Positions 48,609 to 58,152 of a stretch of 64,000 bases of DNA are shown piece after piece (within the stretch, counting starts at the first letter, position 1; every line of letters starts with the position of its first letter). Source of the stretch: DATADD01 sp046262355 (lineage in GTDB: Bacteria > Actinomycetota > CADDZG01 > WHSQ01). Where the stretch lies: NCBI GenBank assembly GCA_046262355.1, contig JBHEMX010000101.1:45889-109888 (forward strand), written 5' to 3'. The translations under genes were made by a program, and so were the position numbers. Below the pieces are notes generated by a model. That model had not been told where the DNA came from. It worked only from the letters and a program-made list of their open reading frames with translations, and ran no database searches.

Positions 48609-49883
48609 CTACGACGCGCCCGACTTGAACTCAGACCACGCGTTCTGCCACACTGCGTCGACCTCTGGAGGAAGCGCCAGCTGCCTGAAGCCCGTGTCGA
48701 ACATCTGCTCCTCCACGATGGCGGGCTTGAGGTTCGGCACGACGTACTGCTGCCTGACGAGCTTGTCGGGGTCGATCGCGTTGACGGGCGGCTGGTAGCC
48801 GACCCAGCTGAAGTTCTTGATCGCCGGTTGGTTCGCCAGCATGTAGTTGAGGAACATGTGCGCGAGCACGGGGTTCTTTGCGGTCTTCGGGATCGCGATC
48901 GTGTCGTTGCCGATCGTGCCCCGTCCGTCCTCCGGCCACCAGTACTGCAGCAGCCCGCGCGGATCGCCGTAGTCCTTGCCCGGCATGTAGAAGGGCGCCG
49001 CGACCATGTCCCCCGACCAGGCCTGGTGGATCGCGAACTGGCCCTCGGGAAGCTTCGCGTAGGCGCCGTCTATCGTGGTGCGCACGTTGACCTCCTCGGC
49101 CAGAGCGACGAGCTCCTTCCTCGCCATCTCGATGTCCGAGGCGTCGTGCGTGTTGATGTCCGTGATGCCGTTCTTGAGCAGCACCATCGTGATCGCCTCG
49201 CGATAGTCGTCGTAGATCCCGACCTTGCCGCTGTACTTCGAGTTCCAGAAGATCTCGTACGGGTTGTCCATCGAGGCGACGTCCTCGTCGACCATGTCGG
49301 TTCGCCATCCGATGCCCGTCGTGTAGACGGTGTAGGGCACGGTGTAGAGAGAGCCCTGGTCGTAGAAGGGGTCGGCAAGCTGCGGCCACACGTTCTTGGA
49401 CAGGTTGGGCAGGTAGTCGTGGTTGAGAGGCTGCAGCAGGTCCCCGGCCACGAGCTTCGGCACCACGTCTATCGTCGGGAAGAAGACGTCGAAGTCGACC
49501 TGGCCGGTGCGCATCTTTTGGACGGCCTCGGGGATGTTGTAAAAGGTCGAGATCTCGAACTCGATCCCCTGCTCCTCGGCGAAGTCCTTGACCACCTTCG
49601 GCCAGATGTAATCGGCCCAGTTGTAGATCTTGAGCGGCCCCGCCTCCGGCTCGAGGCCCGACTCGATCGGCTCCCTGCCATCAAGAGGCAGCGTCGCCGG
49701 GTTGTCCGGGCTCGCCACCTCGATGGTCGAAGCCTGGGTGCCGCCGTTGCCTCCGTCGCCCCCGCCACATGCACCGAGCAGCACGCCGGCGCTCGACAGC
49801 GCGGCCGCAGCGGTTGCAGAACGCACGAGGAAGTCGCGCCGGTTCATGCGCGTGTGAGCGCCACGCAGCCTGGGATCCTCCAC
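48609..49883 (-). CDS. potD: Polyamine-type substrate-binding lipoprotein (PotD/F-like)
   Basis: 424 residues. MNRRDFLVRSATAAAALSSA then GVLLGACGG combine a twin-arginine motif with a lipobox, so it is probably Tat-exported and lipid-anchored. The mature part follows the PotD fold: LKIYNWADYIWPKVVKDFAE, KMRTGQVDFDVFFPTIDVVP, YTVPYTVYTTGIGWRTD and FAIHQAWSGDMVAAPFYMPG. GTG 49883 is chosen because AAGGAGG lies just before it; ATG 49847 (MNRRDFL) is possible. The acidic residues that bind amines in PotD cannot be placed with certainty. Confidence 0.9.
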   Translation of the reverse strand: MEDPRLRGAHTRMNRRDFLVRSATAAAALSSAGVLLGACGGGDGGNGGTQASTIEVASPDNPATLPLDGREPIESGLEPEAGPLKIYNWADYIWPKVVKDFAEEQGIEFEISTFYNIPEAVQKMRTGQVDFDVFFPTIDVVPKLVAGDLLQPLNHDYLPNLSKNVWPQLADPFYDQGSLYTVPYTVYTTGIGWRTDMVDEDVASMDNPYEIFWNSKYSGKVGIYDDYREAITMVLLKNGITDINTHDASDIEMARKELVALAEEVNVRTTIDGAYAKLPEGQFAIHQAWSGDMVAAPFYMPGKDYGDPRGLLQYWWPEDGRGTIGNDTIAIPKTAKNPVLAHMFLNYMLANQPAIKNFSWVGYQPPVNAIDPDKLVRQQYVVPNLKPAIVEEQMFDTGFRQLALPPEVDAVWQNAWSEFKSGAS

Positions 49884-50052
49884 AGCTTCCTCCTTGGTAA
49901 GCCGGTCCCCAAAGAGTATCGGCGCTGCGCCGTTACGCCGAGGGTGTGCTCGTCTTGGTTGTCGCGCTCATGCTAGGTTGGTCTCTCCGGCGGCGCAACC
50001 CCGACCTCCCCAAACAAGCGGGGGGTTACCCATTTCTTGAGTGAGGTGAGGC

Positions 50053-51252
50053 ATGGGACCCATGAGAAAGGCACCGATCGGCACAGAAGCGACCACGAAG
50101 GTCCTCATGCCTTTCGGTCGCAGCTTCACGCTGCCGTCGGAGGCGTACGTCTCCGAGGAGCTGTTCGAGTGGGAGCGCAAGGCCTTCTTCGAAGGCTCGT
50201 GGGTCTGCGTCGGACGCTCCGACGACCTCGCGCAACCAGGCCGCCGGCGAGCGGTGCAGATCGGCTCCGAGGGCGTGCTGCTCGTGCGCGACGACTCGGG
50301 CGAGCTCAACGGCTTCTTCAACGTCTGCCGCCACCGCGGTCACGAGCTGCTCGAGGCCGGCACCTGCGAGACCGCCAGGGTAATCCGGTGCCCGTATCAC
50401 GCCTGGGTCTACGGGCTCGACGGCTCGCTCAAGGGCGCGCCGCGCTTCAGCGACCGCCCGGGCTTCGACCGGGGTGACTTTCCGCTGCTCCGGGCGCGCG
50501 TCGCCGAGTGGCACGGGTGGGTGTTCGTCAACGCCTCTGAAGACGCCCGCGACTTCTCGGAACACGTCGGCAACCTCGACGACTTCGTGCGGGCGCACGA
50601 GCCCGAGCGGCTCAAGACAGTGGTCCGTCACGATTACGTCATCGAGTCGAACTGGAAGATCATCACCGAGAACTACCACGAGTGCTATCACTGCCCGCAG
50701 ATCCACCCGGAGCTGTGCCGGGTTTCGCCGCCCGACAGCGGCTACAACCTCGATCCCACGGGCGCATGGGCCGGCGGCACGATGGATCTGATGGAGCATG
50801 CCGAGACGATGTCGCTGTCGGGCGCGAGCGGAGGCGTGACGCTGCGCGCGTTGGACGACAAGCTGCGGCGCGAGGTCCACTACTTCGGGCTCTTCCCGAA
50901 CCTGCTGATCAGCCTGCACCCGGACTACGTGATGACGCACCGCATCGATCCGTTGGGACCCGGTCGTAGCCTCATCGAATGCGAATGGCTGTTTCCTCCC
51001 GAGGCGTTCGCCAAGGAAGGCTTCGACCCATCCTACGCCTCGGACTTCTGGGACATCACGAACAAAGAGGACTGGCGCGCCTGCGAGTCGGTGCAGCGCG
51101 GCGCAGCGTCGCGCGGCCATCGGCAGGGGCCGCTCGCATCCGCCGAGGACGCCGTCTATCAGTTCATCACCATGGTGGCGCGCGGCTACCTCGGCGAGCC
51201 TCTGGGGCCGGCGGCGCGCGGAAGCATGCGGTCGGCCGAACAGGCAAGCTGA
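50053..51252 (+). CDS. Rieske-type oxygenase, catalytic alpha subunit
   Basis: 399 residues. Rieske centre: NVCRHRGHELL and IRCPYHAWVYG (Cys-x-His and Cys-x2-His). Mononuclear iron: ENYHECYHCPQIHPE. ENYHECYHCP is the form seen in glycine-betaine/stachydrine and carnitine monooxygenases, so an N-methyl or quaternary amine substrate is likely. ATG 50053 after TGAGGTGAGGC. It is the first gene of a four-gene run and divergent from the PotD-like gene. No reductase subunit is in the window. Confidence 0.9.
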   Translation: MGPMRKAPIGTEATTKVLMPFGRSFTLPSEAYVSEELFEWERKAFFEGSWVCVGRSDDLAQPGRRRAVQIGSEGVLLVRDDSGELNGFFNVCRHRGHELLEAGTCETARVIRCPYHAWVYGLDGSLKGAPRFSDRPGFDRGDFPLLRARVAEWHGWVFVNASEDARDFSEHVGNLDDFVRAHEPERLKTVVRHDYVIESNWKIITENYHECYHCPQIHPELCRVSPPDSGYNLDPTGAWAGGTMDLMEHAETMSLSGASGGVTLRALDDKLRREVHYFGLFPNLLISLHPDYVMTHRIDPLGPGRSLIECEWLFPPEAFAKEGFDPSYASDFWDITNKEDWRACESVQRGAASRGHRQGPLASAEDAVYQFITMVARGYLGEPLGPAARGSMRSAEQAS

Positions 51253-51260
51253 GGCGGGCG

Positions 51261-52880
51261 GTGGAACACGACGCCATAGTCGTCGGCGGCGGCCACAACG
51301 GCCTCGTGGCTGCCGCCTACCTGGCGAAGGCGGGGGCGAAGACGCTTCTCCTCGAGGCTCGCCACAAGACCGGGGGGGCCGCCACGACCGACAGCCCGTG
51401 GCCCGACGCTCCGGACTTCAAGGTCACGACGCTGTCCTACGTCATGAGCCTGATGCCGCCGACGATCATCCGCGACCTCAGCCTCGAGCGGCACGGCTAC
51501 AAGGTCCATCCGATGGACGCCTACTACCTGGCGTTCCCGGATGGAACCTCGCTCAAGATGTTCGGCAACGACGCCGACCACGATCGCGCTGAGATCGCCA
51601 AGTTCTCCAAGAAGGATGCCGACGCGCAGCCCAAGTGGGACGCATGGCTGGGTGGCCTGGCCGATGTCCTCGGACCCCTCTTGATGCAGGTGCCACCCAA
51701 GGTCGGTTCTCGCCGCCCCGCCGATCTCGCCGCCCAGCTCAAGCTTGCGTGGCGGCTGCGAGGCTTGGACGTCCGCAAGGTCGGCGACGTCACACGCCTC
51801 ATGACGATGAGCATCGCGGACCTGCTCGACGATTGGTTCGAGTCCCCCCAGGTCAAGGCCGCTCATGCGATCAACGGCGTCATCGGAACCTGGGCGGGCC
51901 CGTACGAGCCGGGCACCGCCTACGTCATGGCACACCACTCGATAGGCGATGTCGGCGACGGACGCCTCGGCAGCTGGGGCTTTCCCGAGGGAGGCATGGG
52001 CGCCGTCTCGGACGCGATCCGGCGCTCGGCCGAGGGCTTCGGGGCCACGATACGCACCGACGCCCCCGTGGCGCGGATCATCACCCGCGACAACCGAGTC
52101 ACCGGGATCGCTCTCGCCGACGGCGAGGAGCTCCATGCGGACACCGTCGTGGCGGCGACGCATCCCAAGATCACGTTCCTGCGGATGCTCGAAGCTCACC
52201 AGCTCCCTTCAGATTTCCGCGCCGACATCCAGCGGTGGAAGACGCGCAGCGGCGTTGTCAAGGTCAACGTTGCGTTGTCGGAGCTGCCCGAGTTCATCGC
52301 CGACCCTGGGGTGGATCCGGCGGTGCACGGGGGCGCGATCGAGCTGGCTCATTCTGTCGACTACATCGAGCAGGCTTTCCAGGACGCGCGCTCGGGGCGC
52401 GCGGCCGAGCGTCCCTTCTCCGACGGCTGCATACCTTCGTTCTTCGATCGAACGCTGTGCCCCGAGGGCACTCATATCATGTCGATGTTCACGCAGTGGG
52501 TCCCGCATGAGTGGGCCGGACGGCCGATGCGAGGCGAACTCGAGGCATACGCGGATCGCGTGATCGACGGCTACACGGAGCTGGCGCCCAACTTCAAGAG
52601 CTCGATCCTGCACCGTCAGGTCGTGGGTCCCTATGACATGGAACACGAGTACGGGCTCGTCGGTGGGAACATCTTTCACGGTGAGCTCTCGGCCGAGCAG
52701 CTGTTCCACATGCGGCCGGCGCCGGGGTTCGCCGACTATCGCACGCCGATACGTGGTCTCTACCAGGCAAGCTCGGCGACCCATGCCGGCGGTGGAGTGT
52801 GCGGGATCCCCGGGTACCAGGCCGCGCGCGCCGTCGCCACGGACAACAAGAAGGCGCGCCTGTCTCGCAGCAAGAGGTGA
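51261..52880 (+). CDS. FAD-dependent oxidoreductase, phytoene-desaturase-like
   Basis: 539 residues from GTG 51261, nine bases after the Rieske gene. The dinucleotide motif AIVVGGGHNGLVAAAYLAKA and EARHKTGGAATT bind FAD; the C-terminus GLYQASSATHAGGGVCGIPG completes the site. The family includes carotenoid desaturases and amine oxidases; with this neighbourhood an amine or acid oxidation is likely. About 45-50% similar by eye to the second copy at 55060. Confidence 0.87.
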   Translation: MEHDAIVVGGGHNGLVAAAYLAKAGAKTLLLEARHKTGGAATTDSPWPDAPDFKVTTLSYVMSLMPPTIIRDLSLERHGYKVHPMDAYYLAFPDGTSLKMFGNDADHDRAEIAKFSKKDADAQPKWDAWLGGLADVLGPLLMQVPPKVGSRRPADLAAQLKLAWRLRGLDVRKVGDVTRLMTMSIADLLDDWFESPQVKAAHAINGVIGTWAGPYEPGTAYVMAHHSIGDVGDGRLGSWGFPEGGMGAVSDAIRRSAEGFGATIRTDAPVARIITRDNRVTGIALADGEELHADTVVAATHPKITFLRMLEAHQLPSDFRADIQRWKTRSGVVKVNVALSELPEFIADPGVDPAVHGGAIELAHSVDYIEQAFQDARSGRAAERPFSDGCIPSFFDRTLCPEGTHIMSMFTQWVPHEWAGRPMRGELEAYADRVIDGYTELAPNFKSSILHRQVVGPYDMEHEYGLVGGNIFHGELSAEQLFHMRPAPGFADYRTPIRGLYQASSATHAGGGVCGIPGYQAARAVATDNKKARLSRSKR

Positions 52881-52906
52881 CCCCACCACACTCTCCTGAG
52901 GCCCAC

Positions 52907-55057
52907 ATGAACGTCTCCTCCCGCCTCGCTCCGATGCTCGAGGCGACTTCCGTGGCCGTCGTTGGCGCGAGCCCGAAACAGAACTCGTTCGGCGAGCAGA
53001 TGATGGTTCAGCTGCTCGAAGGTGGCTACCGAGGCGACGTGTACCCGGTCAACCCTCGCTACGACGAGATGTTCGGGCGGCGCTGTCACCACTCGCTGGC
53101 TGAGCTCCCCGGCGCCGTCGACCTCGTCATCCTCGGATTGCCGAACGCGCTACTCGAACGAGAGCTCGAGGGCGCAGCATCGATCGGGGCTCGGTCTGCC
53201 GTCATCTTCGCAAACTGCCTCGAGGAGCCCGCGACGAGGGCGCCGTCCCTCATCGAGCGACTCACCCGCATCGCCGACGACCGAGGCATAGCGGTGTGCG
53301 GAGGCAACTGCATGGGGTTCTTGAACCTGAGGCGGGAGCTGCGGGCCTGCGGGTTCCTGATGCCGGAGGACATGCCCGCCGGTGGCATCACGTTCATCAG
53401 CCATTCCGGGTCCGCGTTCTCCGCCATGGCGTTCAACGACAGGGCCCTTCGGTTCAACCTCGTCGTCTCCGCCGGACAAGAGTTCAACACCAGCGCCGCG
53501 CACTACCTCGACTACGCACTCGAGCAGACGGAGACCGACGTCGTCGGGCTGTTCCTCGAGACGATCCGCGAGCCTGAGCTCTTCCGTGCGGCGCTCGCCA
53601 GGGCCGAGGCTCGAGACGTTCCGATCGTAGCGCTGAAGGTCGGCAGGGCGGGACGGACGAAAGAGCTCATCGCCGCCCACTCGGGAGCGCTCGCCGGAGA
53701 CGACGGCGCCTACGAAGCGCTGTTCCGCGCGCACGGGGTCATGCGGGTGCGCTCGCTCGACGAGATGGCCGATGTACTCGAACTGTGCGCGTCGAAGAGG
53801 CGAGCGAGCGCCGGAGGGCTCGCCGCGATCCATGACTCGGGGGGCGAGAGGGCGCTGCTCGTGGATGCGGCCGCGGATGCCGGAGTGCCCCTCGCTCGCA
53901 TCTCCGCGGAGACCGAGGGCCGGCTCGCCGCGGTCCTCGAGGAGGGGCTCCCACCCGTCAATCCGCTCGACGCCTGGGGCACCGGGAATGACTTCGAACG
54001 GATCTACGAGACCTGCATGCAGGCGTTGCTGGACGACGAGGACACCGCGGCGCTCGCGTTCTCCGTCGACCTCACGACGCAAGAGGTTCCCGAGACGGGC
54101 TACATCCGGGTCGCCAAGAGCATGTTCGCGCGCACGAGAAAGCCGTTCGCGCTGTTGTCCAACCTCTCGAGCGCGATCGACAAACGCGATGCCGCGTCGC
54201 TGCGCGCCGCGGGCATCCCCGTGCTCGAGGGCACCTACGGCGGACTCGCCGCGTTCGGGCATCTGCTCGCCTACCGCGACGCTCGCTCCCGGCCTCCGGT
54301 GCGCGACGCGCCTTTGGTCGACGGAGAGGTGCGGGCGCGCTGGCGGGCGCGCCTCCAGGAGGCGCAGCCGCTGATGGAGGTCGAAGGACTGGAGCTGCTC
54401 GGCGACTACGGGATCCCGACCACACCCAGCGTCGCGGCAGCGAGTCTCGAGGAGACGCTCGCCGCCGCCGAGCGGATCGGGTATCCCGTGGCACTCAAGA
54501 CGGCCGCTCGCGGCGTGCACCACAAGTCAGACGTGGGAGGGGTGATCCTCGGCATCGCGGGCGCCGACGAGCTCGGCGCAGCATGGCGTGACCTCACGAG
54601 CAGGCTTGGCCCCGAAACCGTCGTGGCGGAGATGGCGCCTCCGGGGGTCGAGCTGGCGCTCGGGATCCTGACCGACGCCCAGTTCGGCCCTCTCGTGATG
54701 GTGGCCGCCGGAGGGGTCCTCGTGGAGGTCCTCCAGGATCGCCGGCTCGGGCTTCCGCCGCTTGACCGGCACCGCGCGCGCGAGCTGCTCGAGGCGCTCT
54801 CGGTCCGGCGGCTGCTCGACGGAGTCCGGGGAGGTCCCCCGGCGGACGTGGATGCGGTCGAGGACGCGGTCGTGCGGCTGTCGGCGATCGCGCGCGATCT
54901 CGGTGATGTCGTCACCGCGCTCGACGTCAACCCGCTCAGGGTGGGGCCCCACGGGTGCGTCGCCGTCGACGCACTTGTTCTCGGGCGCCCCCCTCACATC
55001 CAAGGCAACCAAGAGACGGAGTACGGTTCGGCCCCTTGGCTACGGATCGGGAGGTAA
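52907..55057 (+). CDS. NDP-forming acyl-CoA synthetase
   Basis: 716 residues, fusing the alpha and beta parts of ADP-forming acetyl-CoA/acyl-CoA synthetase. Order: CoA-binding Rossmann (SVAVVGASPKQNSFG), succinyl-CoA-ligase-like domain (THFISHSG region; text ISHSGSAFSAMAF) with the phospho-His region SGALAGDD, then an ATP-grasp domain (GIPTTPSVAAASLEE, GYPVALKTAARGVHHKSDVG, DVNPLRVG). ATG 52907; a GTG that overlaps the previous stop is also possible. In this cluster it would activate, or release, the acid formed from the imported substrate. Confidence 0.87.
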   Translation: MNVSSRLAPMLEATSVAVVGASPKQNSFGEQMMVQLLEGGYRGDVYPVNPRYDEMFGRRCHHSLAELPGAVDLVILGLPNALLERELEGAASIGARSAVIFANCLEEPATRAPSLIERLTRIADDRGIAVCGGNCMGFLNLRRELRACGFLMPEDMPAGGITFISHSGSAFSAMAFNDRALRFNLVVSAGQEFNTSAAHYLDYALEQTETDVVGLFLETIREPELFRAALARAEARDVPIVALKVGRAGRTKELIAAHSGALAGDDGAYEALFRAHGVMRVRSLDEMADVLELCASKRRASAGGLAAIHDSGGERALLVDAAADAGVPLARISAETEGRLAAVLEEGLPPVNPLDAWGTGNDFERIYETCMQALLDDEDTAALAFSVDLTTQEVPETGYIRVAKSMFARTRKPFALLSNLSSAIDKRDAASLRAAGIPVLEGTYGGLAAFGHLLAYRDARSRPPVRDAPLVDGEVRARWRARLQEAQPLMEVEGLELLGDYGIPTTPSVAAASLEETLAAAERIGYPVALKTAARGVHHKSDVGGVILGIAGADELGAAWRDLTSRLGPETVVAEMAPPGVELALGILTDAQFGPLVMVAAGGVLVEVLQDRRLGLPPLDRHRARELLEALSVRRLLDGVRGGPPADVDAVEDAVVRLSAIARDLGDVVTALDVNPLRVGPHGCVAVDALVLGRPPHIQGNQETEYGSAPWLRIGR

Positions 55058-55059
55058 CG

Positions 55060-56685
55060 ATGCCAGGCGATGTGCGCGATGTGGTAGTCGTGGGCGGAGG
55101 CCACAACGGGCTGGCCTGCGCCGCCTACCTGGCGCGGGGAGGGCTCGACGTCTTGGTCCTCGAGTCTCGGTCCACGCCGGGAGGCGCCGCGGCGACCGAG
55201 GAGCCGTGGCCCGGGTATCGCGTTTCGACCGCGTCCTACGTGGTCAGCCTGATGCCGGAGCGCATCGTCTCGGAGCTCAACCTCAAGCGCCACGGCTATC
55301 GCGTCACCGTGCTCGAGCCCGACTACTACATCCCTTATGCGGACGGGACCGCGCTGACGCTGTGGGGAGACACGCAGCGATGCGCGGCCGAGATCGCCAG
55401 ATTCTCCACGCGCGACGCCCGCTCATACGTCGAGTTCGATGCGTACCTGACGCGCCTCGGCCACCTCGTCCACGAGTTGCTCTACGTGGTCCCTCCGAAC
55501 CTCAAGCTGTCGGAGCTTCCCCGCTGGGCTGGCCTCGGCGGGCGCCTCCGCCGCTGGACGGGACGGGACGTCGCCGAGGTCGTGCGCCTGTTCACCGTCA
55601 GCGCCGCCGACTTCCTCGACGAGTGGTTCTCCGACGAGCGCGTCAAGGGGGCGCTCGCGTCGCAGGCGATCATCGGTGCCTGGACCGGTCCGATGAGCCC
55701 CGGCAGCGCATACGTGCTGCTCCATCACTGGATGGGCTCGGTCGAGGGGCGGGAGGGAGCCTGGGCCTGGGTGCACGGAGGCATGGGCTCGGTCGGAACC
55801 GCCCTCGCCGGCGCCGCACGAGAGGCGGGCGCCGAGGTCCGCATGAGCGCTCCGGTGGCGCGCGTGGTCGTAGACAACGGGGCCGCGGCCGGGGTCGAAC
55901 TCCAGGACGGCACCGTGCAGAGGGCGCGCCGGGTGGTCTCGAACGCCCATCCGATCACGACGCTGCGCGACCTCGTCGGCGAGGAGCACCTCTCCCCCGA
56001 CGTCGCGCGCGACGTGCGGAGGTTCCGAACCCGCTCCGGTTCGGTCAAGGTCAACCTCGCGCTCGGCGACCTTCCGAGGCCGCGCTCGTGGGAGGGGCCG
56101 GTTCCGGGCGATCCGCACACCGGCATCTTCTCCATCTCGCCTTCCATCGAGTACCTCGAGCGCGCATGGGACGACGCAAAGTACGGGCGGATGTCCGAAC
56201 ATCCCTACATCGAGGCGGTGTTCCCAACGGTGTTCGAGCCGGGGCTCGCGCCCGAGGGCAAGCACATCGCGCTGTGCTTCACCCAGTTCGGGCCGTTCGA
56301 GCTGGCCGAGGGAAGCTGGGACGACGGAGGCCGGGAAGCCTACGGCAACAAGATCGTCGAGACCTTGAGTCACTACGCCCCCAACGTCGAGGCCGCAGTC
56401 GAGGCCGTCGAGGTTCTCGCTCCCGCCGACATCGAGCGACGGTTCGGACTTCTCGGGGGCAACATCTTCCAAGGCGACATGACGCCGGACCAGATGTTCA
56501 TGCTGCGCCCGATCCCCGGCTACGCCGACTACCGCACGCCGGTGGCGAGGCTCTATATGTGCGGGTCCGGAACGCATCCCGGCGGCGGCGTCATGGCCGT
56601 GCCCGGTCTCAACTGTGCCGGGGTCGTGTTGCGAGACGTGCGCCGGAACCGCCTGCTGCGACGAGAGAAGCCAAACGACCCCTAG
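55060..56685 (+). CDS. FAD-dependent oxidoreductase, phytoene-desaturase-like (second copy)
   Basis: 541 residues from ATG 55060 with GGGAGG upstream, 2 bp after the synthetase. VVVVGGGHNGLACAAYLARG and ESRSTPGGAAATEEPWPG bind FAD; the end reads MCGSGTHPGGGVMAVPGLNC. Paralogue of the 51261 gene. The two flank the acyl-CoA synthetase, so the operon may carry two successive FAD oxidations or a heterodimeric oxidase. Confidence 0.87.
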   Translation: MPGDVRDVVVVGGGHNGLACAAYLARGGLDVLVLESRSTPGGAAATEEPWPGYRVSTASYVVSLMPERIVSELNLKRHGYRVTVLEPDYYIPYADGTALTLWGDTQRCAAEIARFSTRDARSYVEFDAYLTRLGHLVHELLYVVPPNLKLSELPRWAGLGGRLRRWTGRDVAEVVRLFTVSAADFLDEWFSDERVKGALASQAIIGAWTGPMSPGSAYVLLHHWMGSVEGREGAWAWVHGGMGSVGTALAGAAREAGAEVRMSAPVARVVVDNGAAAGVELQDGTVQRARRVVSNAHPITTLRDLVGEEHLSPDVARDVRRFRTRSGSVKVNLALGDLPRPRSWEGPVPGDPHTGIFSISPSIEYLERAWDDAKYGRMSEHPYIEAVFPTVFEPGLAPEGKHIALCFTQFGPFELAEGSWDDGGREAYGNKIVETLSHYAPNVEAAVEAVEVLAPADIERRFGLLGGNIFQGDMTPDQMFMLRPIPGYADYRTPVARLYMCGSGTHPGGGVMAVPGLNCAGVVLRDVRRNRLLRREKPNDP

Positions 56686-56686
56686 C

Positions 56687-57061
56687 CTAGTTGTCGCTTT
56701 GCGCGACTCGGTTGAGCTCCGAAAGGAGCTGTTCCGAGTCGAACGGCTTGGTGAGGTAGCCGCTGCAACCCTCGTCGAGGGCGCGCGCGGAAGTCGACGG
56801 CGTCGAGTGCGCGGAGATCATGATCACGGGAAGTTGGGGAAGACGACTCGAGGCCTTGAGATGGTCCAGAACCGCCCAGCCGTCGAGTCCCGGCAGGCGG
56901 ATGTCGAGCAGCAGCGCATCGGGGTGCTCCCGTTCCAGCACCTCGAAAGCGTCCTCGGCCGTGCCGGCCTCGAGCACGTCGTAGCCGTCCAGCTCCAGGA
57001 TCAGGCGCACCATCAGGACGATGTCCGGCTCATCGTCGACGACCATGATCGTCTTGCTCAA
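56687..57061 (-). CDS. Single-domain response regulator
   Basis: 124 residues, receiver only. Acidic pair DDEPD, phospho-acceptor Asp in ALLLDIRLPG, Ser in ISAHS (Thr/Ser position) and Lys in LTKPF are all present. No output domain, so it may act as a phospho-relay partner or through protein binding. ATG 57061 overlaps the kinase stop as ATGA, so the kinase just upstream is its likely partner. Confidence 0.92.
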   Translation of the reverse strand: MSKTIMVVDDEPDIVLMVRLILELDGYDVLEAGTAEDAFEVLEREHPDALLLDIRLPGLDGWAVLDHLKASSRLPQLPVIMISAHSTPSTSARALDEGCSGYLTKPFDSEQLLSELNRVAQSDN

Positions 57062-58152
57062 GCAGCCCTCCTCAGGTGCAACAGGAAGCGAGCTCCCTGC
57101 GGGCGCCCCGCTTCGTACGTGACATCTCCCCCGAAGGCCTCGGCCAGCCGGCGTACGATCGCGAGCCCTAGACCGGAGCCTTCGGCTTTGCTACCCCCAT
57201 CGCTTCCCCGCGCGAAGGGATCGAACACATTAGGGGCCAGCTCCTCGGGCACGCCGGGTCCATCATCGGCCACGGTCAGCACCACGCCGCCCGGGTCGTT
57301 GTGCGCCTCGATGTGGATGTGGCGTCCGCCGTACCTGTAGGCATTCGTCAGCAGGTTGGTAACGATCTGGTCCAGTCGCATCGGATCGGCGATCACCTTG
57401 AGCCCCGGCTCGATGGCGATGTCGACGATCCGGTCCTCGGGTGGCGGGGACGTCTCGAGCGACGCGCGTGCGGCTTCCTCGAGCTCCACCGCTTGATGCT
57501 CGATCTTGAGACGGCCTTGCTCCATCTGCGTGAGATCCAGCAGATTGTTGATCAGCATGCGCATCCGCTGCCCTTGACGGTTGAGGGCGTCGAGCCCCGC
57601 CGACCACTTGTCAATGTTGAGATCCCCGCGATGATCCGACAGCGTCGACGAGATGCCGACTATCGTCGTCAGCGGACTGCGTAACTCGTGTGCTGCGTTG
57701 GCAAGGAACTCCCGCCGGACCTCGTCGAGCCGGCGCATCTGCTCCGTCAGGTGAACCCTCTCCAGCGCGACGCCTATCGTGGCAGCGTGATGCCTGAGCC
57801 GCTCGACCTCGTCGGAGCCGAACAGTGGAGTGAAGGCGCCCGACACGACACCAAGAGAGGCGGTGCCGCGCTGGGACTGGATAGGAATGACGATCGCATA
57901 ACGATCCGGGCCGAACGGAACGATATCCACATCGTCGACACCCGTCATCTCGCCGAGGAGCTCGTGTACGAGCTCCTCGTCGACGCTCTGACAAGCGAGC
58001 ATTGCGCCTTGCTCGTCGACGAGGAATCCCGCGCTCGCACCGACGAGCCTCATCCCCCAGTGCAGAGCCCGTTCCCCCAGCACCTTGCCGGCTTCGGCGA
58101 CCATCAGCAGATCGTGAGCGAGCTGGAGGTCATCCTCCTCCCCCCGCGCCAT
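57058..58152 (-). CDS. Sensor histidine kinase, kinase part (frame-split from its sensor)
   Basis: About 365 residues in this frame from ATG 58152. A GAF-like domain (HWGMRLVGASAGFLVDEQGA ... PLFGSDEVERLRHH) leads to the H-box AAHELRSPLTTIVG, N-box TNLLTNAYRYG, G1 VADDGPGVP and G2 GSGLGLAIV. The text continues upstream in another frame as the membrane sensor (58104-58808). A single indel at a six-C run near 58140-58146 would join RWLRRVWRGG to EEDDLQLAH. So this is probably the C-terminal part of one gene, split by mutation or sequencing error. It is followed by the response regulator. Confidence 0.85.
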   Translation of the reverse strand: MARGEEDDLQLAHDLLMVAEAGKVLGERALHWGMRLVGASAGFLVDEQGAMLACQSVDEELVHELLGEMTGVDDVDIVPFGPDRYAIVIPIQSQRGTASLGVVSGAFTPLFGSDEVERLRHHAATIGVALERVHLTEQMRRLDEVRREFLANAAHELRSPLTTIVGISSTLSDHRGDLNIDKWSAGLDALNRQGQRMRMLINNLLDLTQMEQGRLKIEHQAVELEEAARASLETSPPPEDRIVDIAIEPGLKVIADPMRLDQIVTNLLTNAYRYGGRHIHIEAHNDPGGVVLTVADDGPGVPEELAPNVFDPFARGSDGGSKAEGSGLGLAIVRRLAEAFGGDVTYEAGRPQGARFLLHLRRAA

